This document shows, in pieces, positions 11,556 to 21,946 of a stretch of 64,000 nucleotides of DNA. The notes beneath the pieces were generated by a model, which was not told where the DNA came from, searched no databases, and saw only the letters and a program-made list of their open reading frames with translations. This DNA comes from Andrena cerasifolii. Its lineage: Eukaryota > Arthropoda > Insecta > Hymenoptera > Andrenidae. Made by a program: the position numbers and the translations under genes. The DNA lies in the NCBI RefSeq assembly GCF_050908995.1, contig NC_135126.1:186001-250000 (forward strand), given 5' to 3'. The first letter of the stretch is position 1. Every line of letters begins with the position of its first letter.

Positions 11556-12721
11556 CAGGGTGTCCCACTAAGGAGTGGACAGCGCGATATCTCTTAAAGT
11601 ATTGTCGATAAAAATATAAAAAAAATAGGGAATTGCATGGTTCGAGGGGGCCCATTTATTAGCGCGAACGAATTTTGTTTTCGATTATTATTTTAAAAGA
11701 TACGATGGTCAAGTTCGGTTTTTCAAATGGAACTATTTTTTTTGAAGACCTGAGTTGATAGTGCGTTCCAAGACAAATTCAATAAGCTTTAATGTATACA
11801 CTTTATTTCCACTGGTTTTTAAGATATTGCGCTTGCAAATTTACTGATTTTCACTGCAAGAAACCCCTCTGGAATGGCAAAAACCGGGGGCGGTCTTACT
11901 GGCGCCACGGGTGGCACTGCCTGTTGAAATGGATACTTACCTGCCAAAGGTCTACGCCAGAAATGGCAGGCCCAAAGGCTGGACAATTCTTTTCCGTCAG
12001 AAATGCTACTTAGGTAGGTACATCTGCGGTATCGAGAAGCGCATCGTTACTTTTATTTCGCACTTGCTTTTACGCTCGGATGGCCGGTTCTTTTGGGAGG
12101 GATGCAAGTTGGATTTTTTAGGTTAGGAGGAGTGAAAGTTGCTAGACTAAATTTCAACCATAGGGAGCAGATTGTATCAGAACCAATCCAACTTGCATCC
12201 CTCCCAAAAGAACCGGCCATCCGAGCGTAGAAGCAAGTGCGAAATAAAAGTAACGATACCTACCTAAGTAGCATTTCTGAAGGAAAAGAATTGTCCAGCC
12301 TTTGGGCCTGCCATTTCTGGCGTAGACCTTTGGTAGGTAAGTATCCATTTCAACAGGCAGTGCCACCCGTGGCGCCAGTAAGACCGCCCCCGGTTTTTGC
12401 CATTCCAGAGGGTTTTCTTGCAGTGAAAATCAGTAAATTTGCAAGCGCAATATCTTAAAAACCAGTGGAAATAAAGTGTATACATTAAAGCTTATTGAAT
12501 TTGTCTTGGAACGCACTATCAACTCAGGTGTTCAAAAAAAATAGTTCCATTTGAAAAACCGAACTTGACCATCGTATCTTTTAAAATAATAATCGAAAAC
12601 AAAATTCGTTCGCGCTAATAAATGGGCCCCCTCGAACCATGCAATTCCCTATTTTTTTTATATTTTTATCGACAATACTTTAAGAGATATCGCGCTGTCC
12701 ACTCCTTAGTGGGACACCCTG
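11556..12721. mobile_element. Long foldback element with near-identical arms, mariner-like TA flanks
   Basis: The ends read CAGGGTGTCCCACTAAGGAG and its exact reverse complement, flanked by TA (11554-11555, 12722-12723). Arms of about 550 bp run to roughly 12115 and from roughly 12183, leaving a loop of about 65 bp. Over the first 250 bp the arms differ by about one base, suggesting recent insertion or gene conversion between arms. Mirror-image open frames on both strands are artefacts of the symmetry. A decayed fragment of the same family lies at 16540-16680. The TA duplication suggests the Tc1/mariner superfamily. Confidence 0.8.
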
Positions 12722-12723
12722 TA

Positions 12724-13740
12724 TGATCGAAATTCCAGTATGGTGGTCTGGGTCAGTTTTGGATCTGAAATCAACATCTGTCCTTAAACTGAGATTTTCC
12801 GTGTCAGGAAAGCACGTTCTCTTGTCTATATTCTTACCTACGATGTGGCATTTAGTGCAAGAGGAATAGCCGACAGGGCCTTTGCTATATTTAAGAAAGG
12901 ACTTGGCAGGTACATCGCAAATAAATGATTTTATTTTTAAGTGATAAAAATGGTCGTTAATAGAAATTCCGTTACTAATTAAATCTATGGCCTCTTTGGC
13001 GAAATCTTCTAGAAAAAGATTGGCATCATTAGGCTTTTCAAACCCATGATATGTGCCAATCATACCTACTTCATTGTATCCTGCAATGCAGCCTAAAATG
13101 GGGTAAACTTGACTTTTGGAACTTTTACGTAGTGGTGAACCGTCCACATTGATGTTAATATAAATTGTATTGTCTTTGATACGGGATAAATCTAGAGACT
13201 GAGCGAGTTTTAAAATGGTGGATTCTAAACCAAAATGGTAATAACGCCCTGTTCGATACGTCTAATCGCTACAGTCCTGGGAGTTTTTAAAAGGGTCGTG
13301 GCATCCGAGGGTAAATGACTTGATATTGATTTCTTTAAAATGGGTAATAAAGCGTTAATGGCTTGATGCGAAATATTATGTTGTACAGCCCACTCTGATA
13401 ATGACTGGGATAAATTGGGACTATCAGTGGTCTGAGAATTTTCGAATGTGGCGAAATTTTCAATTTCTTCCACATTCTCGAGAAATCCTACATCACTCTG
13501 AGTGATATTAACAGAAGGTTGGGAATTAATGCCAGGTGAAATGGCATTTGTAGTGGTACTGAGATCGGAAGATGTTTATTGGGAAACTGACTGTGAACAA
13601 CTAGTGCCAGGTGGGAGTGATATGGGAAACTAGCATCTGATGATGTTGTGGCTCGGATTTCCTGAAGGAAACTATTTAGAGATCTTTTGGCGCGCATATA
13701 GTACTTCTTCTGCAATTTGATTTTGCCAGTCATTATTGCG
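12724..13740 (-). pseudogene. Broken CACTA/EnSpm-like transposase
   Basis: Minus-strand segments in three frames join into one protein family: an N-terminal KYYMRAKRSLNSFLQEI (start near 13730), then LPILKKSI and LPSDATTLLKTPR, then YYHFGLES, and finally INVDGSPL, GTYHGFEKP, FICDVPAKSFLKY, SSCTKCHIVG and LRTDVDF. This order is familiar from large insect transposases with a PAKSF-type core and a Cys pair. Frameshifts near 13490 and 13240 break it. The 3' end stops at the palindromic element inserted at 12721, and no continuation is seen beyond it. The CACTA label comes from memory of related proteins and is tentative; that it is a dead transposase is much more secure. Confidence 0.6.
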
Positions 13741-14730
13741 GTAAAGAAGGAGATAGATAGAACTGACTTGACTGTATAGTCGGGAAGAGAATAGCGCAAT
13801 GGAAGAGAATGGATATAGAACTTACGTGTAATAAAACCGGCCCTTGTATATCCTTGAATGTTAAAGAGACACAACACTTTGTAAAAGTAAATGTAGCTTG
13901 TTTAAAATGTCATCCTTTGCGTTCGACGGTTCAGCAGTAACTACCGTATCGCGTGCAGTCAGTGATCCAGAATCGTGGGTTTTCGCCCATGGGCGCTACC
14001 CCCACCCCACGACCAAGCGTACCCCCTCCTGGCGCCTGTACCGCACTACGCAAGCATACCCGTCCCTCTATCTGTGTGCCATGAATCGCCCGCACGGTCG
14101 CGATATATAATGGAAAGTCGCGGACGTTGCGGGCGATTTGAGCGTAAGTGGAACGCACCCTTGAGGTACCCCTGATTAAAGCACTGACGAGGGCGCGAGA
14201 TATAAATCATATATATGTTCAATATCTGCGGCAGAACTCTTCAACGAACATAATTGTGGTATTTAGACGAAACAGCATCCCTTGCGTGGTCCAGAACCAG
14301 CCATGAAAGTGAGGGGAGTTTCTCATGCGCAATGAGTCAAGTTGGTAAGTCAATATATGGGTATAAAGGTAATTCTATTCTATGCGGAGATAGTTTTTTA
14401 TCATGAAAAGTTACAATGAAAAAATATAAGATGTAATAAATAATTTTCAGAAAATACAGATGCAGGCCCCAGTGGCAGCAGCAGCGACGCTACTGATGGA
14501 TTGTTAAGAACTATTATTGAACAGAACCGTGCAATAATGTAGCAAAACAATTTTCTGGAGACATTATTAATCCCCACAAGAAACTTCAAAAAAGTAAAAA
14601 AATTACGCCAAGTACATGAAATCAAATAAATCACAAAAAATAGAAGATAATAATAACATCAAAATAAAAAAAAAGATGTGAAATCTTTTTCTCGCTAAAT
14701 AAATAAAAGAATAATTTCGTTTTCACTTAC
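13741..14730. other. Intergenic stretch with short repeats
   Basis: Near 14095-14141 is the phrase 'gcggacgttgcgggcgat', also present inside the P-like element at 7985-8032. At 14449 an acceptor-like 'ttttcag' precedes a short plus-strand frame rich in Ser/Gly/Asp that stops at 14540; it might be a second exon of the MADF remnant but shows no domain. Nothing else is supported. Confidence 0.4.
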
Positions 14731-15425
14731 AACTTTGGAATAAGTGTCGGCATCGATGTCCTCAAAACAGTCCACCTCCTGCACTGAGGACAAAGGGAGG
14801 ACTGCTGGTTTCATCGGTTGACCGGTATTATGGGTGGCCTGGACAGATTTCTGAATACTCATCAAGAGAGTATTCATTCTTCTGCAAACAGAACGGATGG
14901 AGACGTAACGTATTAATAAACACGATACACGCGATACTTACATTAGCTCCGCCTCGATCCGATTGCACCCCGCGAGATCTTCCATGCTCCTGCGAACATT
15001 AAAATTTATAAGAAAATGTCCTTACAGTAATATTTTTATAGCAAAAAAAAAAGAAACATGTAAATTTACCCATTATCAGGAGGTTGGGTCGGCGCTGTAT
15101 TGTGCCGCAGCGACTCACCTTGGATCACAGTGGCGCGTGCAGACGATGTCCCTGGATCCTGATGATACGTGAATGGTGCGGGGGCAGGAACACTGGCCGC
15201 ATAATTATCCTGAAACATATAAACATTACTCGGGTCAACAGTAGGAACACCCTTTGACGTTGTTGAACCGTGTTCCTGCAGGACCATCCTTAAATCATCG
15301 ATTTCCTGATCGATCGGTGGTTTCGGCGCGGTCGACGTTCTTCGCCGTTTCGGCGCTTCCTCCTCCGAAGAAGTCATCTGGTACCGTGCTGGTTTTGTGG
15401 TCACACGTTTCCCTCGTTGGTCCAT
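14731..15425 (-). CDS. Spliced transposon-associated protein, DUF4806-like C-terminus (incomplete)
   Basis: Three minus-strand exons fit in frame: 15070-15425 (ATG, MDQRGKRVTTKPARY), 14942-14989, and 14731-14881, each with GT-AG borders. The first exon is basic then acidic and proline-rich (SSEEEAPKRRR; PAPAPF). The last encodes NTLLMSIQKSVQ and LPLSSVQEVDCFED, which resembles the start of DUF4806 as found in many ant transposon-like genes. A donor GTAAGT follows at 14726-14730, but no further exon was recognised, so the C-terminus is missing. It diverges from the HARBI1-like gene at 15653 across a repeat zone. Family assignment is tentative. Confidence 0.45.
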
Positions 15426-15439
15426 GTCAGCCTGTAAAG

Positions 15440-15600
15440 GCTCGTATAGACTGGGCGATAATCGCCGGCAACTTTGTCGCCAGCGACTCCAGCGGGTCGC
15501 CTGGCGACTCGCTGGGATGCATCGACTTGTCTCCAGCGACTTTTACCGAGCGGCTGGTATCTAGCGACTTGTGTCCGGCGACTCGGCAACTTGTGTCCCC
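15440..15600. repeat. GTCGC-rich repeat zone, possible Harbinger terminal region
   Basis: The permutations 'gtcgcc', 'agcgact' and 'cgacttgt' recur about a dozen times, ending in 'cgacttgtgtccggcgactcggcaacttgtgtccccc'. Arrays of this kind occur at PIF/Harbinger ends. The zone sits between divergently transcribed frames (15425 minus, 15653 plus), so it may alternatively be a shared promoter. The partner terminus was not found. Confidence 0.4.
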
Positions 15601-15652
15601 CACGTTATGACCAAGACCTTTCGGCGTCCATTCCAAACTCTATTTAGTAGCC

Positions 15653-15952
15653 ATGAATCCGTCAATAGCTATGGGTGTTGGCGCCGCGTTCATTGTAATA
15701 GCATCCACCAAAAGAAAAAGAAAAAGGCGTTGGTGGAAAAAGGCGTTTTTGAGAATTGGAGAACATTACGGTGACGATTTAATGTCACAGTTTCTATTAA
15801 ACGACGGCGGTAGTTTCATTAATTTTGTGCGAATGACAAAATCTGATTTTGAAGAGCTCCTGACATTAGTGGCTCCAAAAATTGCAAAGAAAGACACAAA
15901 TTGTCGTCTTGCAATTCCACCCACTATACGATTAGCTGTCACGCTATATTGA
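15653..15952 (+). pseudogene. PIF/Harbinger nuclease (HARBI1-like), N-terminal fragment
   Basis: ATG at 15653 begins a 99-residue frame with FVRMTKSDFEELL, LVAPKIAKKDTNCR and IPPTIRLAVTLY, which is the conserved helical N-terminus of HARBI1-type transposases. The frame stops at 15950-15952, where family members continue with a Leu-Ala-Thr-Gly motif. The DDE core is not recognisable downstream; 15966-16474 has open frames without Harbinger motifs. It is therefore a truncated transposase. Confidence 0.7.
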
Positions 15953-16540
15953 ACTCGCTACGCATATGGAACGGGAACCTCAGGTATACATTATCATAAA
16001 CGATGTAAAATTGTTCATATTTCAGGCCCAAGGCAAACCAGTTGTTTCCGAAAAACTAGCCAAGTTAATCGGCGAAAACGTCTCATCAGAGTCGCAGTTT
16101 ATGATCGTATTATCCCGCACTTCGACAGTGGACAACGATGCGTACGGGTGCGAAGTCACCATCTATACCTACTCACCACCCGCCGACACACCATTAAACG
16201 GATTAACAAAAAGGCCGCTTTATATTCTATTTTCAAATTTTATTATATTTTGGGCCTTTATATTGTGTTCTGTATTTTGCCTTTATGTTGGGTCCTTAAT
16301 TATCGCGAAGCGAAAACTCATTTATCGTTTATTGATGGGCAATTCCGTATTTCCCAAGACAGCTTCGACAACATCTGGTTGGCAGATTTTCAAAGGGCAA
16401 TCAAGAATGTACCTTCGCAGTCTTTAAGAATTTATAAATTATTCGCTGTGAACAAAAATGCGACTTTTCGTTAATACGCAGGTATCCACGGGAACAGTAA
16501 ACAGCTGGATGCTTCCCAACGTATTGGAAATAAAAAAAAA
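15953..16540. other. Decayed transposon tail, no supported gene
   Basis: Two overlapping plus-strand frames (15966-16427 and 16148-16474) show no recognisable domain; one includes a hydrophobic run that could be chance. Part of the DNA (16098-16152) resembles 10822-10870, so this is probably old repeat sequence. Confidence 0.4.
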
Positions 16541-16680
16541 TTGTGTATATGCAATTGCATGCTTCGGGGGGGGGGGGGTGTAAAATTATTAGCGCATACG
16601 ATATTTTTCTTCGATTATTATTTTAAGAGATAAGATGGTCAAGTTCGGGTTTTTAAATGGAACTATTTTCTATTAACTAT
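16541..16680. repeat. Fragment of the 11.6-kb foldback family
   Basis: The phrases 'gcaattgcatg', 'ttattagcgc…cgatatttttcttcgattattattttaa' and 'gatggtcaagttcgggtttttaaatggaactattttt' match the arms of the element at 11556-12721 with moderate divergence. A long G-run (about 16567-16578) lies inside. Confidence 0.7.
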
Positions 16681-16820
16681 TGTCCCAGTGTTCCTTTTGT
16701 AGACGTAGTAAAAGTAATAGTTTGTTGAATCGTTTACCGTTCAATCCATTTCTTTGCTGGAGGTTAAACGATTGAGCAAACTATTATTTTTACTATGCCT
16801 GCAGAAGGAACCCTGGGACA
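16681..16820. repeat. 140-bp palindrome
   Basis: TGTCCCAGTGTTCCTT at the left is mirrored by AAGGAACCCTGGGACA at the right. The inner part ('agtaaaagtaatagtttg' and 'caaactattatttttact') also pairs. It is a small foldback element adjoining the previous fragment and the left side of the Maverick. Confidence 0.7.
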
Positions 16821-16998
16821 TTTAAATAAAATACTGTTATTATAATGATAATAAATGGGTATGATTCTGAATTGTTCTTTTCGGTTTTTTATTTTATTTC
16901 ACTAGTTATGGCCTGTTAATTAATTCAAAACGCAGAAGTATTCGATGTTAAAGAAAACATCGATGCGTAGTTGCGATGCATTACATCGAGAATATAAT
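16821..16998. other. Left flank of the Maverick, no terminal repeat seen
   Basis: This AT-rich sequence precedes the first Maverick gene. A Maverick terminal inverted repeat with a partner near 28 kb was looked for by eye and not found. Confidence 0.4.
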
Positions 16999-17840
16999 TT
17001 AACATTTTTTACTACGAGCATCATCCACAATATGATTGATTGCACATGCTAATAATTCACAATCGATCAATGAATGCTGTTCGAAGTGTTCGCTTTCAAA
17101 AATTAATTTTACATAATCCGTTGGCGCGGTAGCGCTACGTAGAACGTCTACGAAAGTGGCATATTTACTGCTTACAGAGTACATATTTTCAGTTAGCCAC
17201 GTGTACATATGTTCAATGCAATGATTGTACGCGAATAGTTTACACATCGTGGCTTCAGTCATATATATAACAACGCGATTATCGGTGATTTTAATAAGCT
17301 GATCATCATGCATACGCGTGAACTCTAGTCGTAAATGATCAATTATAATGTGAGTTTGGGGCGATGTTGCGTTGCTGCGTAATCGTTGGAGTATGTCCAC
17401 CTCGTTTTGTAGCAGGAGCTTCCACGTAGACATTGAAAAGCTTAACTCGCTGCCTTTATTGTCGGCTATGGCGATCTCGACGTGACACAAATCCATACCA
17501 ATGCAAATTCCTATAGTTAGACGTTTATAAGCTGTTGCAGTCAGTGGATAATCACGCCCCAGGATCCATACGATTGATGATTTCGGTGTTTTCATCGTTT
17601 TTAGCGATACGGATCCAGAACTATAAGAAACAAGTACATGAAATTGATACTTCGGTCGTTTGCGTTTACAGGGAATGAAGTAAATGAAAAGTGTATAGTA
17701 ACGCGTACGTACCTCATATTGGATTGTTGATGATGTTGTTGTTGTTGCTGCTGTTGTTGGCATTTATTTGGAAACCCACCATCGTTGCCGGCTGTGCAGG
17801 ATGAATCGTTTAAGCTGGGTTTGTACCTTTTGATGTGCAC
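16999..17840 (-). CDS. Maverick protein of unknown function, two exons, polyglutamine N-terminus
   Basis: The exon nearer the start (17713-17840) encodes a short segment ending in a Gln/His run (NKCQQQQQQQQHH) and SNMR. It joins across a GT-AG intron (17621-17712) to the main exon (16999-17620), with the junction restoring SSGSVSLK in frame. The main exon encodes TPKSSIVWILGRDYP, RLTIGICIGMDLCHVEIAIADNKG and AYNHCIEHMYTWL. No known domain is recognised. An alternative is that translation begins at the ATG at 17763 and reads through the intron, which stays open. No internal stops are present. It is divergent from the polymerase across about 600 bp. The start is uncertain because the longest spliced frame begins with a non-ATG codon. 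Confidence 0.55.
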
Positions 17841-18462
17841 TATATTTTGTATGGAGTACCGCCTGTTCCGTCAAAGTCACTGAGGCTACTGAGCGCTTGA
17901 TGGAATAGCGTCCGAGAGCTCGGCTTAAATAGAGGTGCAATTGCCTCCCCCACCACAGCATTTTATTTTAAAGCTACCAATTTTTCCATAATGTTTTCCA
18001 ATCTTAACATCGGAGCATATCGCGCGATTGTGTGTAATTTGAGCCCCACCTTCAAGGATAAAAGTCTCGACACGTGTTGAATGTAATATAATATCTGTGA
18101 AAGCGTCGAATCTTAGAATTATGCGGTGTCAGCAGAAACTGTGTCGGATGATTTTGCGCGCTAATTCGTCATACGCGTGAATCATAGAAAGAATTATGCT
18201 GTATCGGTAGAAACTGCACAGAACCATGCTGGGACGGATCGTCGTTTTTGCATGCGGTGCATTCGAGGGATGAGGGTACGCCAAAAGAGTTAGGCAGAGA
18301 TACCAAACCATGGTATCAGTCTTAAAAGCGCACTCCAAACTGCACAAAGCCTCAAATCGTTGCAACGTGTTGCGCGGAAAAGACATATTCCATTTACAAT
18401 CATGGGAGAATTCGCGCAAGTAGAACGCCAATTGTTGGAAATCGTTGGAAGAACACAGCCGA
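17841..18462. promoter_or_regulatory. Probable divergent promoter region between two Maverick genes
   Basis: This spacer separates the minus-strand protein from the polymerase gene. It contains a direct repeat, 'gaattatgcggtgtcagcagaaactg' near 18116 and 'gaattatgctgtatcggtagaaactg' near 18190, with a 74-bp period, which might be control elements. No clear TATA box is assigned. Short frames on both strands here look like chance. Confidence 0.35.
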
Positions 18463-21400
18463 ATGAAACGCCCGCGATTATCGATCGGTGTTCGACAATC
18501 ATTGGTTGCTCGAATCGCGCGGCTCGAAGGACTGAAACATTCGTTGCGCGGTCGTTTCGTGCGCGAAGGTGCCGGACATTCAAGTACGGGACTTTTGTGG
18601 CGCGAAATGGACACTGCGTTCGATAGTCGCGTATTAACTGGTGCCGTGTTAAATTCGAACTATATCGAGCCGTGCAACTTCCTCCAGGATGTGGGGACCA
18701 TTGTGCTGGAGCATGCGCGGGGCGCTTTGAGAAAACGTCGAAGCCTCAAAGTGAACACTGTGTTCAACGGCGAATTTGTGGCAGGTGACAAGCATGTTTG
18801 TAAAAGCATCAATACCCGGAACTGTGAACTCTTCGGCACATCTGATCTGCAGGAGTGGTACCAGCGATGCGTCATCGAACCCACCCTGGCATCGCTGGAA
18901 GAGTTCCAGGAACGCGACAGCGGATGGGCATTGACGAGGATTCTCAACCTAACCGTCAATGTTAATAAGTACAATCCGCTGCGTGCCGGGTGTCATAACA
19001 AATTGCCGCGGAAATTGTCGCTGAAGAAGGCGACGATTAGTGTGCAATCCCCGGACAATGCATGTTTCGCGTGGGCAGTGGTCGCAGCCCTCCATCCAGC
19101 CGAAATACACGTTGATCGCTCAAGTTCATACCCCAACTATGCATCCGTGCTAAATCTCCAGGGCATTGAGATTCCAATGTCCCTGGAGCAGCTTGGGAAG
19201 TTTGAGCGGCAGAATGGCATCTCCGTCAACGTGTACACCTTCGAGATGTAGAAAGGATCGACGGTCTTTCCGTTGCGCCTCACCAGCCAAAAGAGGGATC
19301 GACACTTCAATCTGCTCTACACGCCGAATCATGAGCACGGCGATGTAGGGCACTTTTTGCTGATCAAGGACTTATCCCGGCTGGTGAAAACTTATGAAAC
19401 GTTGAAAAAATATCGTTGAAAAAAATTAAATAAATTTTTTTTTATTTTTTGCAGATGCATGCACTACTTTGGATCTGCCGAGAAGTTGGAGGCCCATTCG
19501 CTGGACTGCGGGCAAATGAATGATTGCGCCATCCTGTTGCCCAGCGAAGGAAACAATCTGCTCAAATTCAGAAACCACTGTATGAAGGAGCGGCTCCCCT
19601 TCGTGGTGTACGCCGATCTCGAGTGCATCATTGAAAAAACACAGGACAATCACCGAATGGGTGAAATAGATAGTAAATTGCGCGTGTATCAACACCATAA
19701 AGTGCATAGCATTGCACATTATATGCATTGCTCGTACGATACATCACTGTCGACGTATCGATGTCGCCGCGTCGCAGATTGTGTTTCATGGTTCGTCAAC
19801 GAACTGGAAAATTTTGCAAACTTCGCCAAACCCATTCTGGTCAGTAATGTTCCCATGCTTGATATAACTCCCGAACAATGGACGACATTTCGCGATGCAA
19901 CACACTGTCATATTTGCGAAGAACCATTCAATGCTGAACATGTATGAGTTCGCGATCATTGTCACCTATCCGGACGGTTTAGAGGTCCAGCACATTCGGA
20001 CTGCAATTTAAATTATAAAAACGCGTTTTACATCCCTATAGTTTTCCATAATTTATCCGGTTACGATTCGCATTTCATTATCGAGGAAATAGCTACCGCT
20101 TTCGAAGGCCACGTTAACGTATTGCCCATAACGAAAGAAAAGTACATTTCATTCACAAAAAATGTTGAAGATACGCCTGCCTCAGACTCGCGAAATTGTA
20201 TTAAATTGCGATTCATCGATTCGTACAAATTTCTCAATACCAGTCTCGACAAATTAGCATCGTTTCTTAGCACGGATAAATTAAAAAATTTACGATCCCA
20301 ATTTGAAACATTATCCATCGAAGATTTCAATTTATTGACGCGAAAGGGTGTCTTTCCATACGAATACCTTGATTGCGCGAACAAGCTGCAGGATCCATGC
20401 TTATCACCGCGCGAGTCATTCTACAGTTCGTTAACGGGTGAGACTGTATCCGAGAGCGAATACGCGCACGCCGCGACTGTCTGGCAGCGTTTCGGGATTA
20501 GAACCTTGGGCGAATACAGCCATTTGTATTTGAAAACAGATGTCTTGTTATTGGCAGATAATTTTTAAAATTTTGGCGAAAGTTGTATCAAGAGTTACGG
20601 ATTAGATTCAGCGCATTATTATACTTTACCTGGTTTCACGTGGGATGCCATGCTAAAACATACCAAAATTACATTCGAATTGCTCACTGACGTCGATATG
20701 GTCATGTTTATCGAACGCGGTATACGTGGGGGTTTAAGCCAATGTTCCGGAAGATACGCACATGCCAATAACAAGTACATGTCATCTTACGACCCACCGG
20801 AACAGTCATCGTACTTGATGTACTTTGACGTGAACAATTTGTACGGATGGGCAATGTGTCAGCCCCTGCAATGTACTCATTTTCAATGGGTCGAAGATAT
20901 CACAACTTTTAACGTGTTTTCGATTGCTGTCGATTCGCCCACGGGATACATTCTCGAGGTAGATCTGGAATATCCGCAACATCTGCACGACATTCATGCC
21001 GATCTACCGTTCTGCCCGACGCGTGCCAAACCACCGGGCAGCCGACAGGATAAGTTACTCGCGACGGTATACGATAAGCAGCGGTACATTATCCATTATC
21101 ATAACCTGCAGCAGTGCACGAGTCACGGTCTTCGTATTACAAAGATACACCGCGTGCTTCAATTCGCTCAATCTCCCTGGCTCCGCGATTACATCGAACT
21201 CAATACACGGTTTAGAACATGCGCGACAAACGACTTTGAAAAAAATTTGTACAAATTGATGAACAACGCGGTATTCGGTAAAACTATGGAAAATGTGCAA
21301 AATCACGTGGATGTAAAACCTTTGACACATTGGGATGGGCGATATGGCGCGGAGGCAATGATCGCGAAACCGAATTTCCACAGCAGAAGTGTTTTTTTCG

Positions 21401-21946
21401 GAAAATTTAATAGCTGTTGAATTGCGAAAACTCGAGGTGAAATTCAACAAACCGATATACGTGGGTATGTGCATTCTAGACATATCAAAAATTTGTTTGT
21501 ACGAATTTCATCACGAGTACATGTCTCCCCTGCACGCTCAAAATTGTAAAATTCTATACACAGACACAGACAGTCTCATTTATCATATTCGATGCGATGA
21601 TATCTACGAGTCCTTGAAACGCAATATCGATAGATTCGACACAAGCGATTATCCCATCGAGAATGCATATAATATGCCGCGCTTAAATAAGAAAGTCCCG
21701 GGGCTGATGAAGGACGAAAATAACGGTGTGATAATGACCGAGTTCGTAGGTCTTAGAGCGAAAATATATGCACTTCGCGTAGACGGCACCGGTCACGCAA
21801 AGAGCGTTATCTCGCATGTAATTTCGAAGCATACCGCTCCATTTGTAATAGTCCATTGTAGCTGCTCCACTCTTCTCGAGCGATACCCCAAATTTGTTGA
21901 TCGGCATCTCGACGCACACAGTGCACATCATCAGCGTGCGGTTTAA
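18463..21946 (+). pseudogene. Maverick DNA polymerase B, multiply interrupted
   Basis: This is the protein-primed family B polymerase that would copy the element. Parts seen in order: an N-terminal domain with NACFAWAVVAALHPAE, and HFLLIKDLSRLV further on; a Cys/His finger (CMHYFGSAEKLEAHSLDC); ExoI VVYADLECI; a Cys/His insert CHICEEPF plus DHCHLSGRFRGPAHSDCN resembling an HNH/endonuclease VII fold; ExoII FHNLSGYDSHFI; palm motif A YFDVNNLYGWAM; motif B KLMNNAVFGKTMENV; motif C YTDTDSLIY. In-frame stops lie at 19249-19251, near 19418, at 19945-19947 and at 20566-20568. A frameshift falls at a T-run near 21395, and the C-terminus is frayed after about 21800. The acceptor-like 'ttttttgcag' at 19445-19454 could mean the 19.39-19.45 kb gap is an intron. 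The start used is the first in-frame ATG after a stop at 18421. Confidence 0.93.

Noticed and set aside
11792..12485. Mirror-image ORFs on both strands
   Set aside because: The same protein reads on both strands because of the palindrome; no family recognised.
18129..18626. Minus- and plus-strand frames before the polymerase start
   Set aside because: No recognisable sequence; they overlap the likely promoter and polymerase N-terminus in other frames.
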